DNA of 64,000 bases from Ch128b sp964527925 (lineage in GTDB: Bacteria; Bacteroidota; Ignavibacteria; Ch128b). This document shows, one piece after another, positions 1 through 9,000 of this stretch (position 1 is its first letter; the number at the start of each line of letters is the position of its first letter). The notes beneath the pieces were generated by a model that searched no databases, was not told where the DNA came from, and was given only the letters and a program-made list of their open reading frames with translations. The stretch covers positions 1 through 64,000 of the forward strand of contig CAZGQO010000003.1 of assembly GCA_964527925.1 (NCBI GenBank), written 5' to 3'. Made by a program: the position numbers and the translations under genes.

Positions 1-115
1 GATTCTCGAAAACAGGCTTTGGCGCCTTATCGAATACTTGCTTTGAATATTGTGCAACTAATTGAATCGAATTGATTAAGAGAAGGAATGTTATAAATTG
101 AATAAACTTTCTCAT
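1..115 (-). CDS. Secreted protein, N-terminal fragment (cut by window edge)
   Basis: Reading leftward from an ATG at 115, the first 38 codons are open to the window edge. The peptide starts MRKFIQFITFLLLIN and reaches LVAQYS, which is a typical signal peptide: two basic residues, a hydrophobic core and an AxxYS-like cleavage zone. An AGGGAG ribosome site lies just upstream of the ATG. The rest of the gene lies outside the window, so the product cannot be named. It is on the same strand as lhgO but about 145 bases downstream of its stop, so it may have its own promoter. Confidence 0.6.
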   Translation of the reverse strand, partial: MRKFIQFITFLLLINSIQLVAQYSKQVFDKAPKPVFEN

Positions 116-260
116 GGCTACTCCCTGTTTTCAACTGCATATTAATAATAAAGCTAAAATGATTCTATATGTTCGGGTAAATTTGGCAGAAGGGGATAAA
201 AGCTTAATTAATCTTTTTGAATTTTATATTGAACGATTTTATAAATCTGACTTTAAGTTA

Positions 261-1463
261 TTAATTCGTGATTTTTTGAATAACTTTATTCGCAATGTAA
301 TTACCAATTGAAAGCGAAGCGGTTGCAGCGGGACTTGGTGCGTTACAGACATGAATTACATTTTTATTTTCTACGAAATAAAAATCATCAATTAAGTTAC
401 CCTGTAAATCACAGGCCTGAGCTCTAACACCTGATCCACCTTTAATTAAATCACTTTCCTTTATTTCTGGAATTAGTTTCTGTAATGCTTTAGTGAATGC
501 ATCTTTAGAAAATGATCGATAAAATTCACCAAAACCAACTCTCCAGTATTTCTTTGCAACTATTCTAAAACCTCTATAGCATATAGTTTCTATAACATCT
601 TTCAAGTTCAAATCTGACTTATTATAGCCCTCACGTTTGAATGCGAGCACAGCATTAGGTCCTGCTTCTACTTTCCCATCAATCATTCGAGTAAAATGCA
701 CACCAAGAAAAGGAAAATTCGGGTCAGGAACTGGATAGATTAAATTCTTAACTAAGTGTCGTTTATCTTCTTTCAACTCGTAATATTCACCTCTAAATGG
801 AATAATTCTTAAAGGCAAATCAGGATTGGTTAATCTTGCCAATCTATCAGAGAATAATCCTGCACAGGTTACGAGAAATTTTGTTGAATATTCATCATCG
901 TCAGTTCTAACTTTAATAAGTTCGTTTGAATGTTTAATATTTGAAACTCTTGCATTAAATCTAATTTCACCACCAACATTCAAAATTTTCTCTAATAATT
1001 TTTTTGATACTTCTTTAAAATCAATTATTCCTGTATATGGTACAAAAATCCCTGCAATTCCATTAACAGCTGGTTCATAATCTTTTAATTCTTCCTTCGA
1101 GAGTTTTTTGATCTTAACCAATCCATTATTTATTCCTCTTTCATAAAGATAATTAAGTTGAGGAATTTCACTTTCAGATGTAGCGACAATCACTTTTCCG
1201 CAAATTTCATAATTAATTGAATTCTCATCACAGAACTCTAAGAGTCTTTGATAACCTTCTCTGCAGTTTAATGCTTTAAGACTACCAGGTTTGTAGTAAA
1301 TGCCCGAATGAATTACTCCGCTATTGTTTCCGGTTTGATGTTTTGCGATATCTGATTCTTTTTCAAGAATTAAGATTTTTAAATTAGGTTTTTTGTTTAA
1401 TAATTGATAAGATGTTGCAAGACCAACAATTCCTGCACCTACAATAATTACATCATATAACAT
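261..1463 (-). CDS. lhgO: L-2-hydroxyglutarate oxidase (FAD-dependent)
   Basis: The 400-residue product is a DAO-family flavoprotein of the LhgO/YgaF type, which oxidises L-2-hydroxyglutarate to 2-oxoglutarate and passes electrons to the membrane quinone pool. An N-terminal Rossmann motif (VGAGIVGLATSYQL, about residues 8-21) binds FAD. It is followed by the family block NSGVIHSGIYYKPGSLKA (about 47-64) and a C-terminal GGSGVRAQ stretch. The length matches the family. Its start lies two bases after the rfbC stop, so it is probably the last gene of the rfbA-rfbC-lhgO transcript. The combination with dTDP-sugar genes has no obvious metabolic logic. Family assignment is strong; the exact substrate is known from relatives, not visible here. 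Confidence 0.88.
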   Translation of the reverse strand: MLYDVIIVGAGIVGLATSYQLLNKKPNLKILILEKESDIAKHQTGNNSGVIHSGIYYKPGSLKALNCREGYQRLLEFCDENSINYEICGKVIVATSESEIPQLNYLYERGINNGLVKIKKLSKEELKDYEPAVNGIAGIFVPYTGIIDFKEVSKKLLEKILNVGGEIRFNARVSNIKHSNELIKVRTDDDEYSTKFLVTCAGLFSDRLARLTNPDLPLRIIPFRGEYYELKEDKRHLVKNLIYPVPDPNFPFLGVHFTRMIDGKVEAGPNAVLAFKREGYNKSDLNLKDVIETICYRGFRIVAKKYWRVGFGEFYRSFSKDAFTKALQKLIPEIKESDLIKGGSGVRAQACDLQGNLIDDFYFVENKNVIHVCNAPSPAATASLSIGNYIANKVIQKITN

Positions 1464-1465
1464 AT

Positions 1466-2020
1466 TTATTCCTCAAAAAAGAAATAATATGGTAATTGAT
1501 TGAAGTATTGTCCTGATAAATCTTTCTCTGAAACAATTGGATTTTTAACATGCCAATCTATATTAAGTGTTGGATCATCATATCTTAAAATTCTTTCCGA
1601 TGCTTTATCATAATAATTAGAACACTTGTAATGAAAAATTGCTTCGTCAGATAAAACAGAAAACCCATGAGCAAAACCTTCTGGAATCCACAATTGTAAA
1701 TGATTCTCTTCTGAAAGAATCTGTGAAAAGTACTTACCATATGTAGGTGAATTTTTTCGTAAGTCAACTGCAACATCAAGTACTTCACCTCTTATCACCT
1801 GACATAACTTACCTTGAGCATAGGGTTTAATTTGAAAATGCAATCCACGAATTGTTGATTTAACTGATTTAGAGAAATTATCCTGAACAAAATTTATGTT
1901 TAGCCCATTTTCTTCAAATCTCATTTTATTAAATGATTCAAAGAAATACCCTCTTTGGTCACCAAAAACTTGTGGTTCAATGATTAACAAGCCAGGAAAA
2001 TCTGTTTTATGAATTTTCAT
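1466..2020 (-). CDS. rfbC: dTDP-4-dehydrorhamnose 3,5-epimerase
   Basis: A cupin-fold epimerase of dTDP-L-rhamnose synthesis, acting on dTDP-4-keto-6-deoxyglucose. Visible landmarks are the N-terminal block KTDFPGLLIIEP, the FGDQRGYFFESF segment, the catalytic-His motif STIRGLHFQ and the later WIPEGFAHGFSVLS block. The frame opens at an ATG at 2026, but a second ATG at 2020 aligns with the usual family start and sits about 9 bases after an AGAGG ribosome site, so 2020 is preferred. The gene overlaps the 3' end of rfbA, implying translational coupling. rfbB and rfbD are not in the window, so the pathway must be completed elsewhere. Confidence 0.92.
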   Translation of the reverse strand: MKIHKTDFPGLLIIEPQVFGDQRGYFFESFNKMRFEENGLNINFVQDNFSKSVKSTIRGLHFQIKPYAQGKLCQVIRGEVLDVAVDLRKNSPTYGKYFSQILSEENHLQLWIPEGFAHGFSVLSDEAIFHYKCSNYYDKASERILRYDDPTLNIDWHVKNPIVSEKDLSGQYFNQLPYYFFFEE

Positions 2021-2888
2021 CTTCATCTGCCTCTTTTAATACTTTTTCAAGATAATCTCTATACATTGATTTAGGGATTGATTGAATTAATTCCTTGAAT
2101 TGTTCTTTCGAAATGAATCCTTTATGAAACGCAATCTCTTCGATACAAGCAACCTTCAAACCCTGACGATCTTCAATCACACCAAAAAATTGAGAAGCTT
2201 TCAATAATGCTTCAGGTGTACCAGTATCAAGCCATGCAACACCGCGACCAATTTTTTCAACTCTTAATTCTCCCATTCTTAGATATTCAAGATTAACATC
2301 CGTAATCTCTAACTCGCCTCGCCATGATGGTTTTAAGTTTTTTGCAATTTCAATTACACGATTATCATAAACATAAAGTCCAGGAACCGCATAATTCGAT
2401 TTAGGTTGTTTTGGTTTTTCTTCGATAGAAATTGCTCTGCCTTGTTCATCGAATTCGATTACACCATACCTTTCTGGATCACTCACCTGATAGCCGAAGA
2501 CAGTTGCACCTTTTTCTTGTTTTATCGCTTTGTAGTAGAAATCAAGTTTGCCATAAAAGATATTATCACCAAGAATAAGGGATACTTGTTCTTTACCAAT
2601 AAAATTTTCTCCAATGATAAAAGCTTCCGCGATTCCATTTGGTGCTTTCTGGATTGCATACTCAATCTCAAGACCGATTTGATTTCCATTGTTAAAAAGT
2701 TTCTGATAAAGAGGGATTGTATATTCATCCGAGATGATTAGTATATTTTTTATACCAGCGAGCATCAAAACTGAAAGTGGATAATAGATAAGTGGTTTAT
2801 CATAAATCATTACAAGTTGCTTTGAATAAACTTTTGTAATTGGGTAGAGTCGTGAACCCGATCCGCCAGCGAGTATTATTCCTTTCAT
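2007..2888 (-). CDS. rfbA: Glucose-1-phosphate thymidylyltransferase
   Basis: Catalyses dTTP + glucose-1-phosphate to dTDP-glucose, the first step towards dTDP-rhamnose. The 293 residues match the RmlA family length. The nucleotide-binding signature GGSGSRLYP..K..SKQ lies at residues 8-24, with LGDNIFYG (about 109-116) and the EEKPKQPKSNYAVPGLYVYD block following. It is the first gene of the minus-strand rfbA-rfbC-lhgO run and is preceded by about 490 bases without a gene, which should contain its promoter. The last 14-20 bases overlap rfbC. Confidence 0.95.
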   Translation of the reverse strand: MKGIILAGGSGSRLYPITKVYSKQLVMIYDKPLIYYPLSVLMLAGIKNILIISDEYTIPLYQKLFNNGNQIGLEIEYAIQKAPNGIAEAFIIGENFIGKEQVSLILGDNIFYGKLDFYYKAIKQEKGATVFGYQVSDPERYGVIEFDEQGRAISIEEKPKQPKSNYAVPGLYVYDNRVIEIAKNLKPSWRGELEITDVNLEYLRMGELRVEKIGRGVAWLDTGTPEALLKASQFFGVIEDRQGLKVACIEEIAFHKGFISKEQFKELIQSIPKSMYRDYLEKVLKEADEDENS

Positions 2889-3381
2889 ATTTAATCCTTT
2901 TTTGTTTGAAAGTTTGACAAAATTAAAGAAAGTAAATTTGGATTGAAAGATTTTTAGAGTGAGTGAGACTAATTCCGAAAAGTAAGTTTCAAAATATTTT
3001 TCAGAAGTACTGGGGTTGTCTCGAAAAATTATTTAAAAAATTGATTGCAGAAAACACAGATTTTAGAAGATCTTCACTGATATAAATATTGGAGAATCGA
3101 TTTTGATAAAATCCAAAAACTTCATTCAAGATCATTCAAAGAAAGAAGTACAATGGAATTATAAAAGAAAATTAGTTTTGTTTAATAAATTAAGTTGAAA
3201 TGATATAAAGAGAAGTAATCAATGGTTGTTGATTCTGTGTGAAATCATTGGCTACGAGAGAATATGATTCTTTATTTAATGAAATATTAATGAAGAGAAT
3301 AAATCACTAGTTGGATGAAAAATTGAGAAAAGTTATACGTAGCAAAGTAAGGTAAGAATTTATTCAGTCAATTAAACTCAG
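2889..3381. other. Intergenic stretch without recognisable gene
   Basis: About 490 AT-rich bases between rfbA and the tRNA. All frames are broken by stops, and I see no repeat array, tRNA or strong hairpin. It must carry the rfbA promoter near its left end. It could hold a decayed gene or an unrecognised small RNA, but nothing in the sequence supports either. Confidence 0.5.
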
Positions 3382-3471
3382 CGGAGAGGGAGGGATTCGA
3401 ACCCTCGGTACCGGTTTACCCAGTACGGCGGTTTAGCAAACCGCTGCCTTCAGCCACTCGGCCACCTCTCC
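3382..3471 (-). tRNA. tRNA-Ser (anticodon GCU)
   Basis: Read on the minus strand, the acceptor 5' arm GGAGAGG pairs with CCTCTCC at the 3' end, leaving discriminator G. The D-arm GCCGAGTGGCTGAAGGC, the anticodon arm with stem GCGGT/ACCGC and loop TTGCTAA, a long class-II variable arm and the T-arm GGTTCGAATCC are all present. The anticodon GCT (plus-strand 3435-3437) reads AGC/AGU serine codons. The 90-nt length and long variable arm fit serine. CCA is not encoded. No second tRNA lies nearby. Confidence 0.97.
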
Positions 3472-3542
3472 ATAACTTTCATCAAATCATAAAGAACGAA
3501 AAGTCTTTGCAAAAATAAAAATTTGATGATGTCTTACAAAAC

Positions 3543-3992
3543 TTAGCCGCGTAATTTATCTAAAAGGTCGTTCAGTAAGTTTGCTTCTTCTTTACTAACA
3601 TTTTTTAAAATATTATCCATCGTTTGATCTGTTTCATCTATTTTTTTTAGAAGATTTAATCCCTTTTTTGTAATGATAACATTTACTCTTCTTCTATCTT
3701 CTGGACAAATTTCTCTTTCAACTAAACCTTTCGAAATGAGACGATCAACCAATCTTGATGCATCAGACATTTTATCAATCATTCTCTCTTTTAATAAACT
3801 GATACTTGCTGGTTCTGGATATTGACCACGAAGGATTCTAAGAAGATTAAATTGTTGAAGTGTTAGATCAAATTTCCAGAGGTGATCTGCAATTTTAGTC
3901 ATAAGCCAGCTGTAAGTATATAGAATATTCACAGCCAGCTTATGATATTCATTACGAAAAGAAGATTGTTTAATTTCTTCTTCTAATTTCAT
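3543..3992 (-). CDS. MarR-family transcriptional regulator
   Basis: A 149-residue winged-helix regulator. The central region (about 45-110) contains the MarR pattern: LTLQQFNLLRIL, then helix-turn-helix residues SISLLKERMIDKMSDASRLVDRLISKGLV, then the wing with the hallmark DRR of CPEDRRRVNVIITKKG. The ends form the dimerisation helices. Its ATG overlaps the TAA of the preceding yceI-like gene by one base (TAATG), so the two are translationally coupled. A regulator encoded last in the operon it controls fits autoregulation through the tandem palindromes at 4646-4675. The ligand is unknown. Confidence 0.9.
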   Translation of the reverse strand: MKLEEEIKQSSFRNEYHKLAVNILYTYSWLMTKIADHLWKFDLTLQQFNLLRILRGQYPEPASISLLKERMIDKMSDASRLVDRLISKGLVEREICPEDRRRVNVIITKKGLNLLKKIDETDQTMDNILKNVSKEEANLLNDLLDKLRG

Positions 3993-4588
3993 TATGATTG
4001 TTTTGTTAATTCAACATGAATTCTAAGTTTCACAATTTTATCAACAACAGCCCCGCCTAATTCAGTAAGAGCATTCCACTTCAAACCATAGTCAAATCTG
4101 TTTAATTTACCTGTTACATTAAATCCAGCCTTTGTATTTCCCCATGGATCTTTGACTGTTCCATTGTATTCTACATCGAGAGTGATTTCTTTAGTTACAT
4201 CCCTGATAGTCAAATCACCAGTAAGTATATATTTATTTTTTGAGACTTTCTTAAATGATTTACTCTTGAAAGTCATCTCAGGATATTTTTCTGAATTGAA
4301 GAAATCATCTGATCTTAAATGCTCATCTCGTTTTTCGATATCTGTAAAGATACTTGCAGTTCGAGCTTTGAACTCAATTTTTGCATCCGTGAAGTCATCT
4401 ATTGAGGCTTTGACCGTTAAATCGAAATCTTTAAAATGTCCTTCTACTTCAGAGATAAGTAAGTGTGTAACAGAGAATCCGATTTTTGAGTGAGCTTTAT
4501 CAACTACCCACACAGATTCAGTTTTGTTTTGTGCTTGTGATGTTGCAACAAAAAGTATCAAAATGAAAAACTTAAGTAAGTGCTTCAT
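3992..4588 (-). CDS. YceI-family periplasmic lipid-binding-like protein
   Basis: The 198 residues begin with a signal peptide (MKHLLKFFILILFVATSQAQ, cleavage near residue 20) and continue with a YceI lipocalin-like beta-barrel domain (about 26-195). Typical blocks are VDKAHSKIGFSVTHLLISEVEGHF, KRDEHLRSDDFF, YPEMTFKS and the GDLTIRDVTKEITLDV strand. YceI proteins bind isoprenoid or other amphiphilic lipids in the periplasm; the physiological role varies. AGGAGA precedes the ATG at a good distance. It leads a two-gene operon with a MarR repressor, and the operator candidate lies about 60-85 bases upstream of its start, suggesting induction by a small hydrophobic ligand or stress. Confidence 0.9.
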   Translation of the reverse strand: MKHLLKFFILILFVATSQAQNKTESVWVVDKAHSKIGFSVTHLLISEVEGHFKDFDLTVKASIDDFTDAKIEFKARTASIFTDIEKRDEHLRSDDFFNSEKYPEMTFKSKSFKKVSKNKYILTGDLTIRDVTKEITLDVEYNGTVKDPWGNTKAGFNVTGKLNRFDYGLKWNALTELGGAVVDKIVKLRIHVELTKQS

Positions 4589-4645
4589 TTTGAGTTCTCC
4601 TTTGATTGGTTAAACATAATTTGTTAATTAAATTATTTCAAGTAT

Positions 4646-4675
4646 ATGTTTTAACATCTAATGTTGCAACATCTA
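4646..4675. promoter_or_regulatory. Tandem palindromic operator candidate for the MarR regulator
   Basis: Two adjacent 15-bp units, ATGTTTTAACATCTA (4646-4660) and ATGTTGCAACATCTA (4661-4675), differ at only two positions. Each contains a 12-bp inverted repeat ATGTT-NN-AACAT, and in the second unit the palindrome is perfect. They lie 58-88 bases upstream of the yceI-like start, where the promoter of the yceI-marR operon should be. Symmetric sites of this size are typical MarR dimer targets. Binding by the neighbouring MarR protein is inference. Confidence 0.6.
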
Positions 4676-4721
4676 ATTAATTACACTGACTATTTCTTTA
4701 ATGGATTGAAAATACTTTCAA

Positions 4722-5393
4722 TTAGAGTTTATCTCTCACATTGCTGTAAAATTTAATTTCGACTTTCTTCTGGTCGGCATTTGTATGGATGGTGAAAGAT
4801 CCCCTTATCAATCCGGAGACTCTGGGAGTAAAAGTTCCCCTGATTGTCATAAACTCGTCTGGATTTAATTCATATTTATCGATCTGGAGTTGAAGGTTAT
4901 CGTTGGGATTTTCAACTTTTAAGATTTTAACTTTTTTGTTTGAACGATTTATTATTTGCACAATACTTTGTTTATCCACACCAACAATCGCATTATCAAA
5001 TACCATATATAACGGAACAACTTCAAATTCAACAAAAACATTTGCCTGCAATTTTAATGTGTAAATCGGAACTGGATTCTTTCTTTCATAAACATAAATA
5101 TTTTTTTCCTGATAGCCTGTGAATCCTTCAGAATTAAATTTAGCTGTAATTTTTGCAACTTGACCTGGTCTTAATGTTTTGTTTGATAATAAAACTGCTG
5201 TACAGCCACAAGATGATTCAACACGGTCGATGTGGATTGTTTTCTTGGAAACATTCTTAAGTTCGAATGTGTGTTTCACAACTGATCCTCTTGTGATTGT
5301 TCCAAAGTGATGAACATCACCATTAACTGGAAGTAATTTATTTTGTGCAAAACCAATGTTCATCAATAATAATAAAATGATCAGTATCTTCAT
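4722..5393 (-). CDS. DUF1573 exported protein
   Basis: A 223-residue exported protein: signal peptide at residues 1-16 (MKILIILLLLMNIGFAQ), then a DUF1573 immunoglobulin-like domain (about 25-115). The family hallmark is visible as FGTITRG, HTFELKNVS and SSCGCTAVLLS, followed by LRPGQVAKITAKFNS. A second beta-sandwich repeat fills the C-terminal half (about 125-220, with VQIINRSNKKVKILKVENPND). The family is abundant in Bacteroidota and related phyla; function is unknown, presumably periplasmic or surface structural. It stands alone: its stop is about 130 bases upstream of the yceI promoter on the same strand, and DUF72 diverges on the other side. Confidence 0.8.
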   Translation of the reverse strand: MKILIILLLLMNIGFAQNKLLPVNGDVHHFGTITRGSVVKHTFELKNVSKKTIHIDRVESSCGCTAVLLSNKTLRPGQVAKITAKFNSEGFTGYQEKNIYVYERKNPVPIYTLKLQANVFVEFEVVPLYMVFDNAIVGVDKQSIVQIINRSNKKVKILKVENPNDNLQLQIDKYELNPDEFMTIRGTFTPRVSGLIRGSFTIHTNADQKKVEIKFYSNVRDKL

Positions 5394-5459
5394 TTCACTT
5401 TCCCTCTCAACTTTTTTGTAAATATAATTATCTTAGTAAAAAGATTTTATTTATTCATC

Positions 5460-6320
5460 ATGAAGAGTTCAAAACTCATTCACTTTGGAACATGCAGCTG
5501 GAAATATGAATCGTGGCGAGGAATAATTTATCCAAAAACAGGAAAGTTCAATTATTTAGAAGAATACTCCAAACATTATGATACAGTTGAAATAGACCAA
5601 TGGTTCTGGTCTTTGTTTGATACAAATGTCAAACTGCCGAAGAAAAAAGATGTGGTTGATTACGCTAATTCCGTACCTGATAACTTTAAATTCACAATCA
5701 AAGCACTGAACAGCATCACACTAACTCATCACTATAACAAAAATAAGAAAGAACCTCTCAAAGTAAATCCAAATTTCCTTTCAGTTGAACTTTTCAATAA
5801 TTTTTTAAATGCCCTAAATGAGTTATCTAATAAAATTAGCTTAATTTTGCTTCAATTTGAATATCTAAACAAACAAAAAATGCCTTCGCAAATTGAATTC
5901 CTAAAATCACTTGGTGATTTTTTGAAAAAAATTCCAAGAAGCATTCCAGTTGGAATCGAACTCAGAAATCCAAATTACCTCAATGATATATACTTTAATT
6001 TCATTAACGATCACGGAGTATATAATGTTTTCCTGCAAGGTTATTATATGCCGCCAATCTGGGAAGTTTATAAGAAATTTAGTGATAGAATTAAAGAGAA
6101 AGTTGTGATTCGATTGCATGGACCAAATCGTGCGGATATAGAAGAAGCAAGCGAAGGTAACTGGAATAAAATAATTTTCCCGAAAGATGATGAATTAATC
6201 AAAATTATTGAAATCATTAAAGATCTCGAAAAAAAGAAAGTGGATACTTATGTGAATGTAAATAATCATTACGAAGGTTCAGCTCCACTCACAATTCAAA
6301 GATTGCAGAGTTATTTATGA
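5460..6320 (+). CDS. DUF72 (YecE-like) protein
   Basis: A 286-residue protein of the DUF72 family, which adopts a TIM-barrel fold; biochemical function is unestablished. Typical landmarks are the N-terminal FGTCSWKYESWRG, then YSKHYDTVEIDQWFW, the PDNFKFTIKA strand, GIELRNPNYLND, RLHGPNRADIEEASEG and the C-terminal VNVNNHYEGSAPLTIQRL. Length is usual for the family. It is the first plus-strand gene after the divergent DUF1573 gene, so a divergent promoter should lie in 5394-5459. A gap of 46 bases precedes the prohibitin-like gene. Confidence 0.85.
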   Translation: MKSSKLIHFGTCSWKYESWRGIIYPKTGKFNYLEEYSKHYDTVEIDQWFWSLFDTNVKLPKKKDVVDYANSVPDNFKFTIKALNSITLTHHYNKNKKEPLKVNPNFLSVELFNNFLNALNELSNKISLILLQFEYLNKQKMPSQIEFLKSLGDFLKKIPRSIPVGIELRNPNYLNDIYFNFINDHGVYNVFLQGYYMPPIWEVYKKFSDRIKEKVVIRLHGPNRADIEEASEGNWNKIIFPKDDELIKIIEIIKDLEKKKVDTYVNVNNHYEGSAPLTIQRLQSYL

Positions 6321-6366
6321 TTTTGAGTATCAATCCACTAAAAACAATAAATTGTAAGGAGGTTAT

Positions 6367-7236
6367 ATGATTTTTTTAATAATCTTCTCTCTGTTCATTC
6401 TTTCAATAATAATATTTATTCGATCGTCTAAACTGGTTGGTAATCCATTTAGGTCATATTCTATTGCGGGAATAGTTGTATTTGGAATTCTCTCACTTTC
6501 TCAATGTTTTACAGTGATTCCTGCTGGTCATGTTGGAGTTGTGGATTTCTTTGGAATTGTCTCAGACAATACATTAAAATCAGGAATTAATTTTGTTAAT
6601 CCTCTCGCACGAGTCATTAAATTTTCTATTAAGACACAAGAGATTAAGGAAGATATGGATGTTCCATCAAAAGAAGGTCTTACAGTTGGATTAGAAATTT
6701 CTGTTCTTTTTCATCTCGATCCAGATAAGGCTTCTCAAGTTTATAAAACTATTGGTGAAAACTATGCACAGATAATTTTGATTCCGAATTTTAGATCAGT
6801 CTGTCGTGGGGTTACCGCAAGCTATGAGGCAAAAGCACTTTATACATCAGAACGTGAAACACTTGCTCAGTTAATTAGAGACGAACTTGCAAAAATTGTA
6901 AGTATTCGAGGAATTACAATTGAATCAACCCCCCTTCGAAAAGTTATACTGCCTGAGGGGTTATCAAAAGCTATTGAAGCTAAGCTCCAGGCTGAACAGG
7001 AGAGTCAAAGAATGCAATTCATTTTACAAAAAGAGGAACAGGAAGCTCAAAGAAAAAGGATAGAAGCAAAAGGAATTGCAGATTTTCAAGATATAGTTAC
7101 GAGAGGAATCAGCGAGCCGTTGCTTCGATGGAAAGGTATAGAAGCAACTGAAAAACTTGCCTCTTCACCAAACAGCAAAATCGTTATAATTGGTGCAGGC
7201 AAAGATGGATTACCAATTATTTTAGACACTAAGTAA
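6367..7236 (+). CDS. Prohibitin/SPFH (band 7) membrane protein
   Basis: Two hydrophobic N-terminal segments (about 1-17 and 30-47) anchor the 289-residue protein. A band-7 domain follows: VIPAGHVGVVDFFGIVSDNTLKSG, the central strands with VGLEISVLFHLDP, and ITIESTPLRKVILPEGLSKAIEAK. A charged coiled coil (about 200-240, AEQESQRMQFILQKEEQEAQRKR) comes next. The C-terminal tail resembles bacterial prohibitins. Such proteins form large ring-like membrane assemblies and scaffold proteases or other complexes. AAGGAGGT lies directly upstream of the ATG. It is 10 bases upstream of ktrB, so the two may be co-expressed. Confidence 0.88.
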   Translation: MIFLIIFSLFILSIIIFIRSSKLVGNPFRSYSIAGIVVFGILSLSQCFTVIPAGHVGVVDFFGIVSDNTLKSGINFVNPLARVIKFSIKTQEIKEDMDVPSKEGLTVGLEISVLFHLDPDKASQVYKTIGENYAQIILIPNFRSVCRGVTASYEAKALYTSERETLAQLIRDELAKIVSIRGITIESTPLRKVILPEGLSKAIEAKLQAEQESQRMQFILQKEEQEAQRKRIEAKGIADFQDIVTRGISEPLLRWKGIEATEKLASSPNSKIVIIGAGKDGLPIILDTK

Positions 7237-7246
7237 ATTTGCTTCA

Positions 7247-8989
7247 ATGAAAAATCTGTTTGAAAAATATTCGGGTAGATTTTTATTTCTGATTGCTTTA
7301 TTAGCTTTCTCGACTTTTGTTCTGCAATATGGTTTTTACATTTCTGATGATTTAAATAAATTTCTAAATAATCTAAATCTTTTAATCTTTGGTTTATTCA
7401 TTTTCTATCAGATAGGAAGAATTGTTTATGCAGAAGAAAGATGGGAATATATTAAATCACGATGGCTTGATATACTCATTCTTTTGCTGATTCTTATTCA
7501 TTCAGTTTTCTTCCTGCTTTTTCCCTCAATATTTACTAGTCTTGCAGGCTTGTTTCATGTTCTTGATTTAAATTTATTCTATATCATTGTTATTCAAATT
7601 TATATTCTTGTAAGTTTAGTCATTAAAGCGGTCAGATTAAGTCATCTAATTGCAGAATACAAAATCCAACCAGCTAAAATTTTTCTAATTAGTTTCTTGA
7701 CTCTAATCTTATTTGGGACTGGCTTATTAATGCTTCCAAAAGCAACTGTGAGTGGACAGATATCATTCATTGATGCTTTATTTACTTCAACAAGTGCAGT
7801 TTGTGTGACTGGTTTGATTGTAGTCGATACTGCAACATACTTCACAAGATTTGGTCAGCTGGTAATTCTGAGTTTAATTCAAATCGGCGGACTTGGTGTG
7901 ATGACACTTACTACTTTCTTTGCTCTATTTTTTGCTGGCGGGTTAGGGATCAAAGAAAGAGTTTTAATTGGTGATTTGATTGAGGAAGAAAGATTAGGAC
8001 AAATTAAATTTACTCTAATTCAAATTATCCTGACAACATTTTTAATTGAAGCCGTTGGTACTTTCCTGATTTTTCACAGTCTGGAAAATTTAAATTTTAC
8101 TCTAAGTGAAAGAATATACCACTCAATATTTCATTCAATCTCTGCTTTTTGTAATGCAGGATTTTCAACTTTTTCAGAAAATCTAATGCACGATGGTATT
8201 AGATATAATTATTTAACTGTGGGTACTGTAGGAATCTTGATCATTCTTGGTGGGCTTGGTTTTGGTACAATTTCCAACTTGATGACAATTGTTAAATCAC
8301 CTTTCGTTAGAAAAGCAAGATACCTGAGCACACAAACTAAAATTGTCCTTATATCAACCTTCATTTTAATTACTTTAGGTGCGATTATCACTTATTTATT
8401 TGAAAACAATAATAATTTATCAAATCTCTCGCCTGATCAAAAAATTTTGGCTTCAATTTTTCAATCAATCACCACACGAACAGCTGGATTTAATACAATT
8501 CCTATCAACTCGCTTCTCATTCCAACTTCATTTGTTTTTATCCTGCTGATGTTTATTGGAGCTTCACCTGGTGGAACTGGCGGTGGAATCAAAACCACCA
8601 CGGCTTTTATTAGTTTCCTTGCGATTTATGATTACATCAGAGGAAGAAAAAAAATTGAAATCTTCAAACGGCAAATTCCTGATGAAATTATTCACCGGGT
8701 TTATTTAAAGATTGCCTTTTCACTTGGTCTACTTTTTACATCAACAATCATTCTAACTTTCACTGAAAAATTTTCTTTAATTGACCTTTTGTTTGAACAA
8801 ATTTCTGCTTTTGGAACTGTGGGTCTTTCGAGAGGAATAACTTTTTATTTAAGCGACACAGGAAAGTTTATCATAATACTTTTAATGTACATCGGTAGAG
8901 TTGGTCCGATAACATTCCTCACCTCCCTCTCACGGGAAACAACTCCACCGAAGTATGATTATCCATCTGAATATGTCTCAACAGTTTAA
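7247..8989 (+). CDS. ktrB: Ktr/Trk potassium transporter, membrane subunit (KtrB-type)
   Basis: The 580-residue K+ channel-like transporter contains the four pseudo-repeated pore loops of the TrkH/KtrB family: TSTSAVCVTGLIVVDT, then SISAFCNAGFST, SITTRTAGFNT and FGTVGLSRGI. It also has the gating-loop block GASPGGTGGGIKTTT. The core starts near residue 140. About 130 residues in front form extra hydrophobic segments, making the protein longer than a typical KtrB of about 440 residues. The partner at 9001 has a single RCK unit, as in Ktr systems, which is why KtrB is preferred over TrkH. The ATG lies 10 bases after the prohibitin stop and has a weak ribosome site. Confidence 0.87.
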   Translation: MKNLFEKYSGRFLFLIALLAFSTFVLQYGFYISDDLNKFLNNLNLLIFGLFIFYQIGRIVYAEERWEYIKSRWLDILILLLILIHSVFFLLFPSIFTSLAGLFHVLDLNLFYIIVIQIYILVSLVIKAVRLSHLIAEYKIQPAKIFLISFLTLILFGTGLLMLPKATVSGQISFIDALFTSTSAVCVTGLIVVDTATYFTRFGQLVILSLIQIGGLGVMTLTTFFALFFAGGLGIKERVLIGDLIEEERLGQIKFTLIQIILTTFLIEAVGTFLIFHSLENLNFTLSERIYHSIFHSISAFCNAGFSTFSENLMHDGIRYNYLTVGTVGILIILGGLGFGTISNLMTIVKSPFVRKARYLSTQTKIVLISTFILITLGAIITYLFENNNNLSNLSPDQKILASIFQSITTRTAGFNTIPINSLLIPTSFVFILLMFIGASPGGTGGGIKTTTAFISFLAIYDYIRGRKKIEIFKRQIPDEIIHRVYLKIAFSLGLLFTSTIILTFTEKFSLIDLLFEQISAFGTVGLSRGITFYLSDTGKFIIILLMYIGRVGPITFLTSLSRETTPPKYDYPSEYVSTV

Positions 8990-9000
8990 GGAGAACTAAA

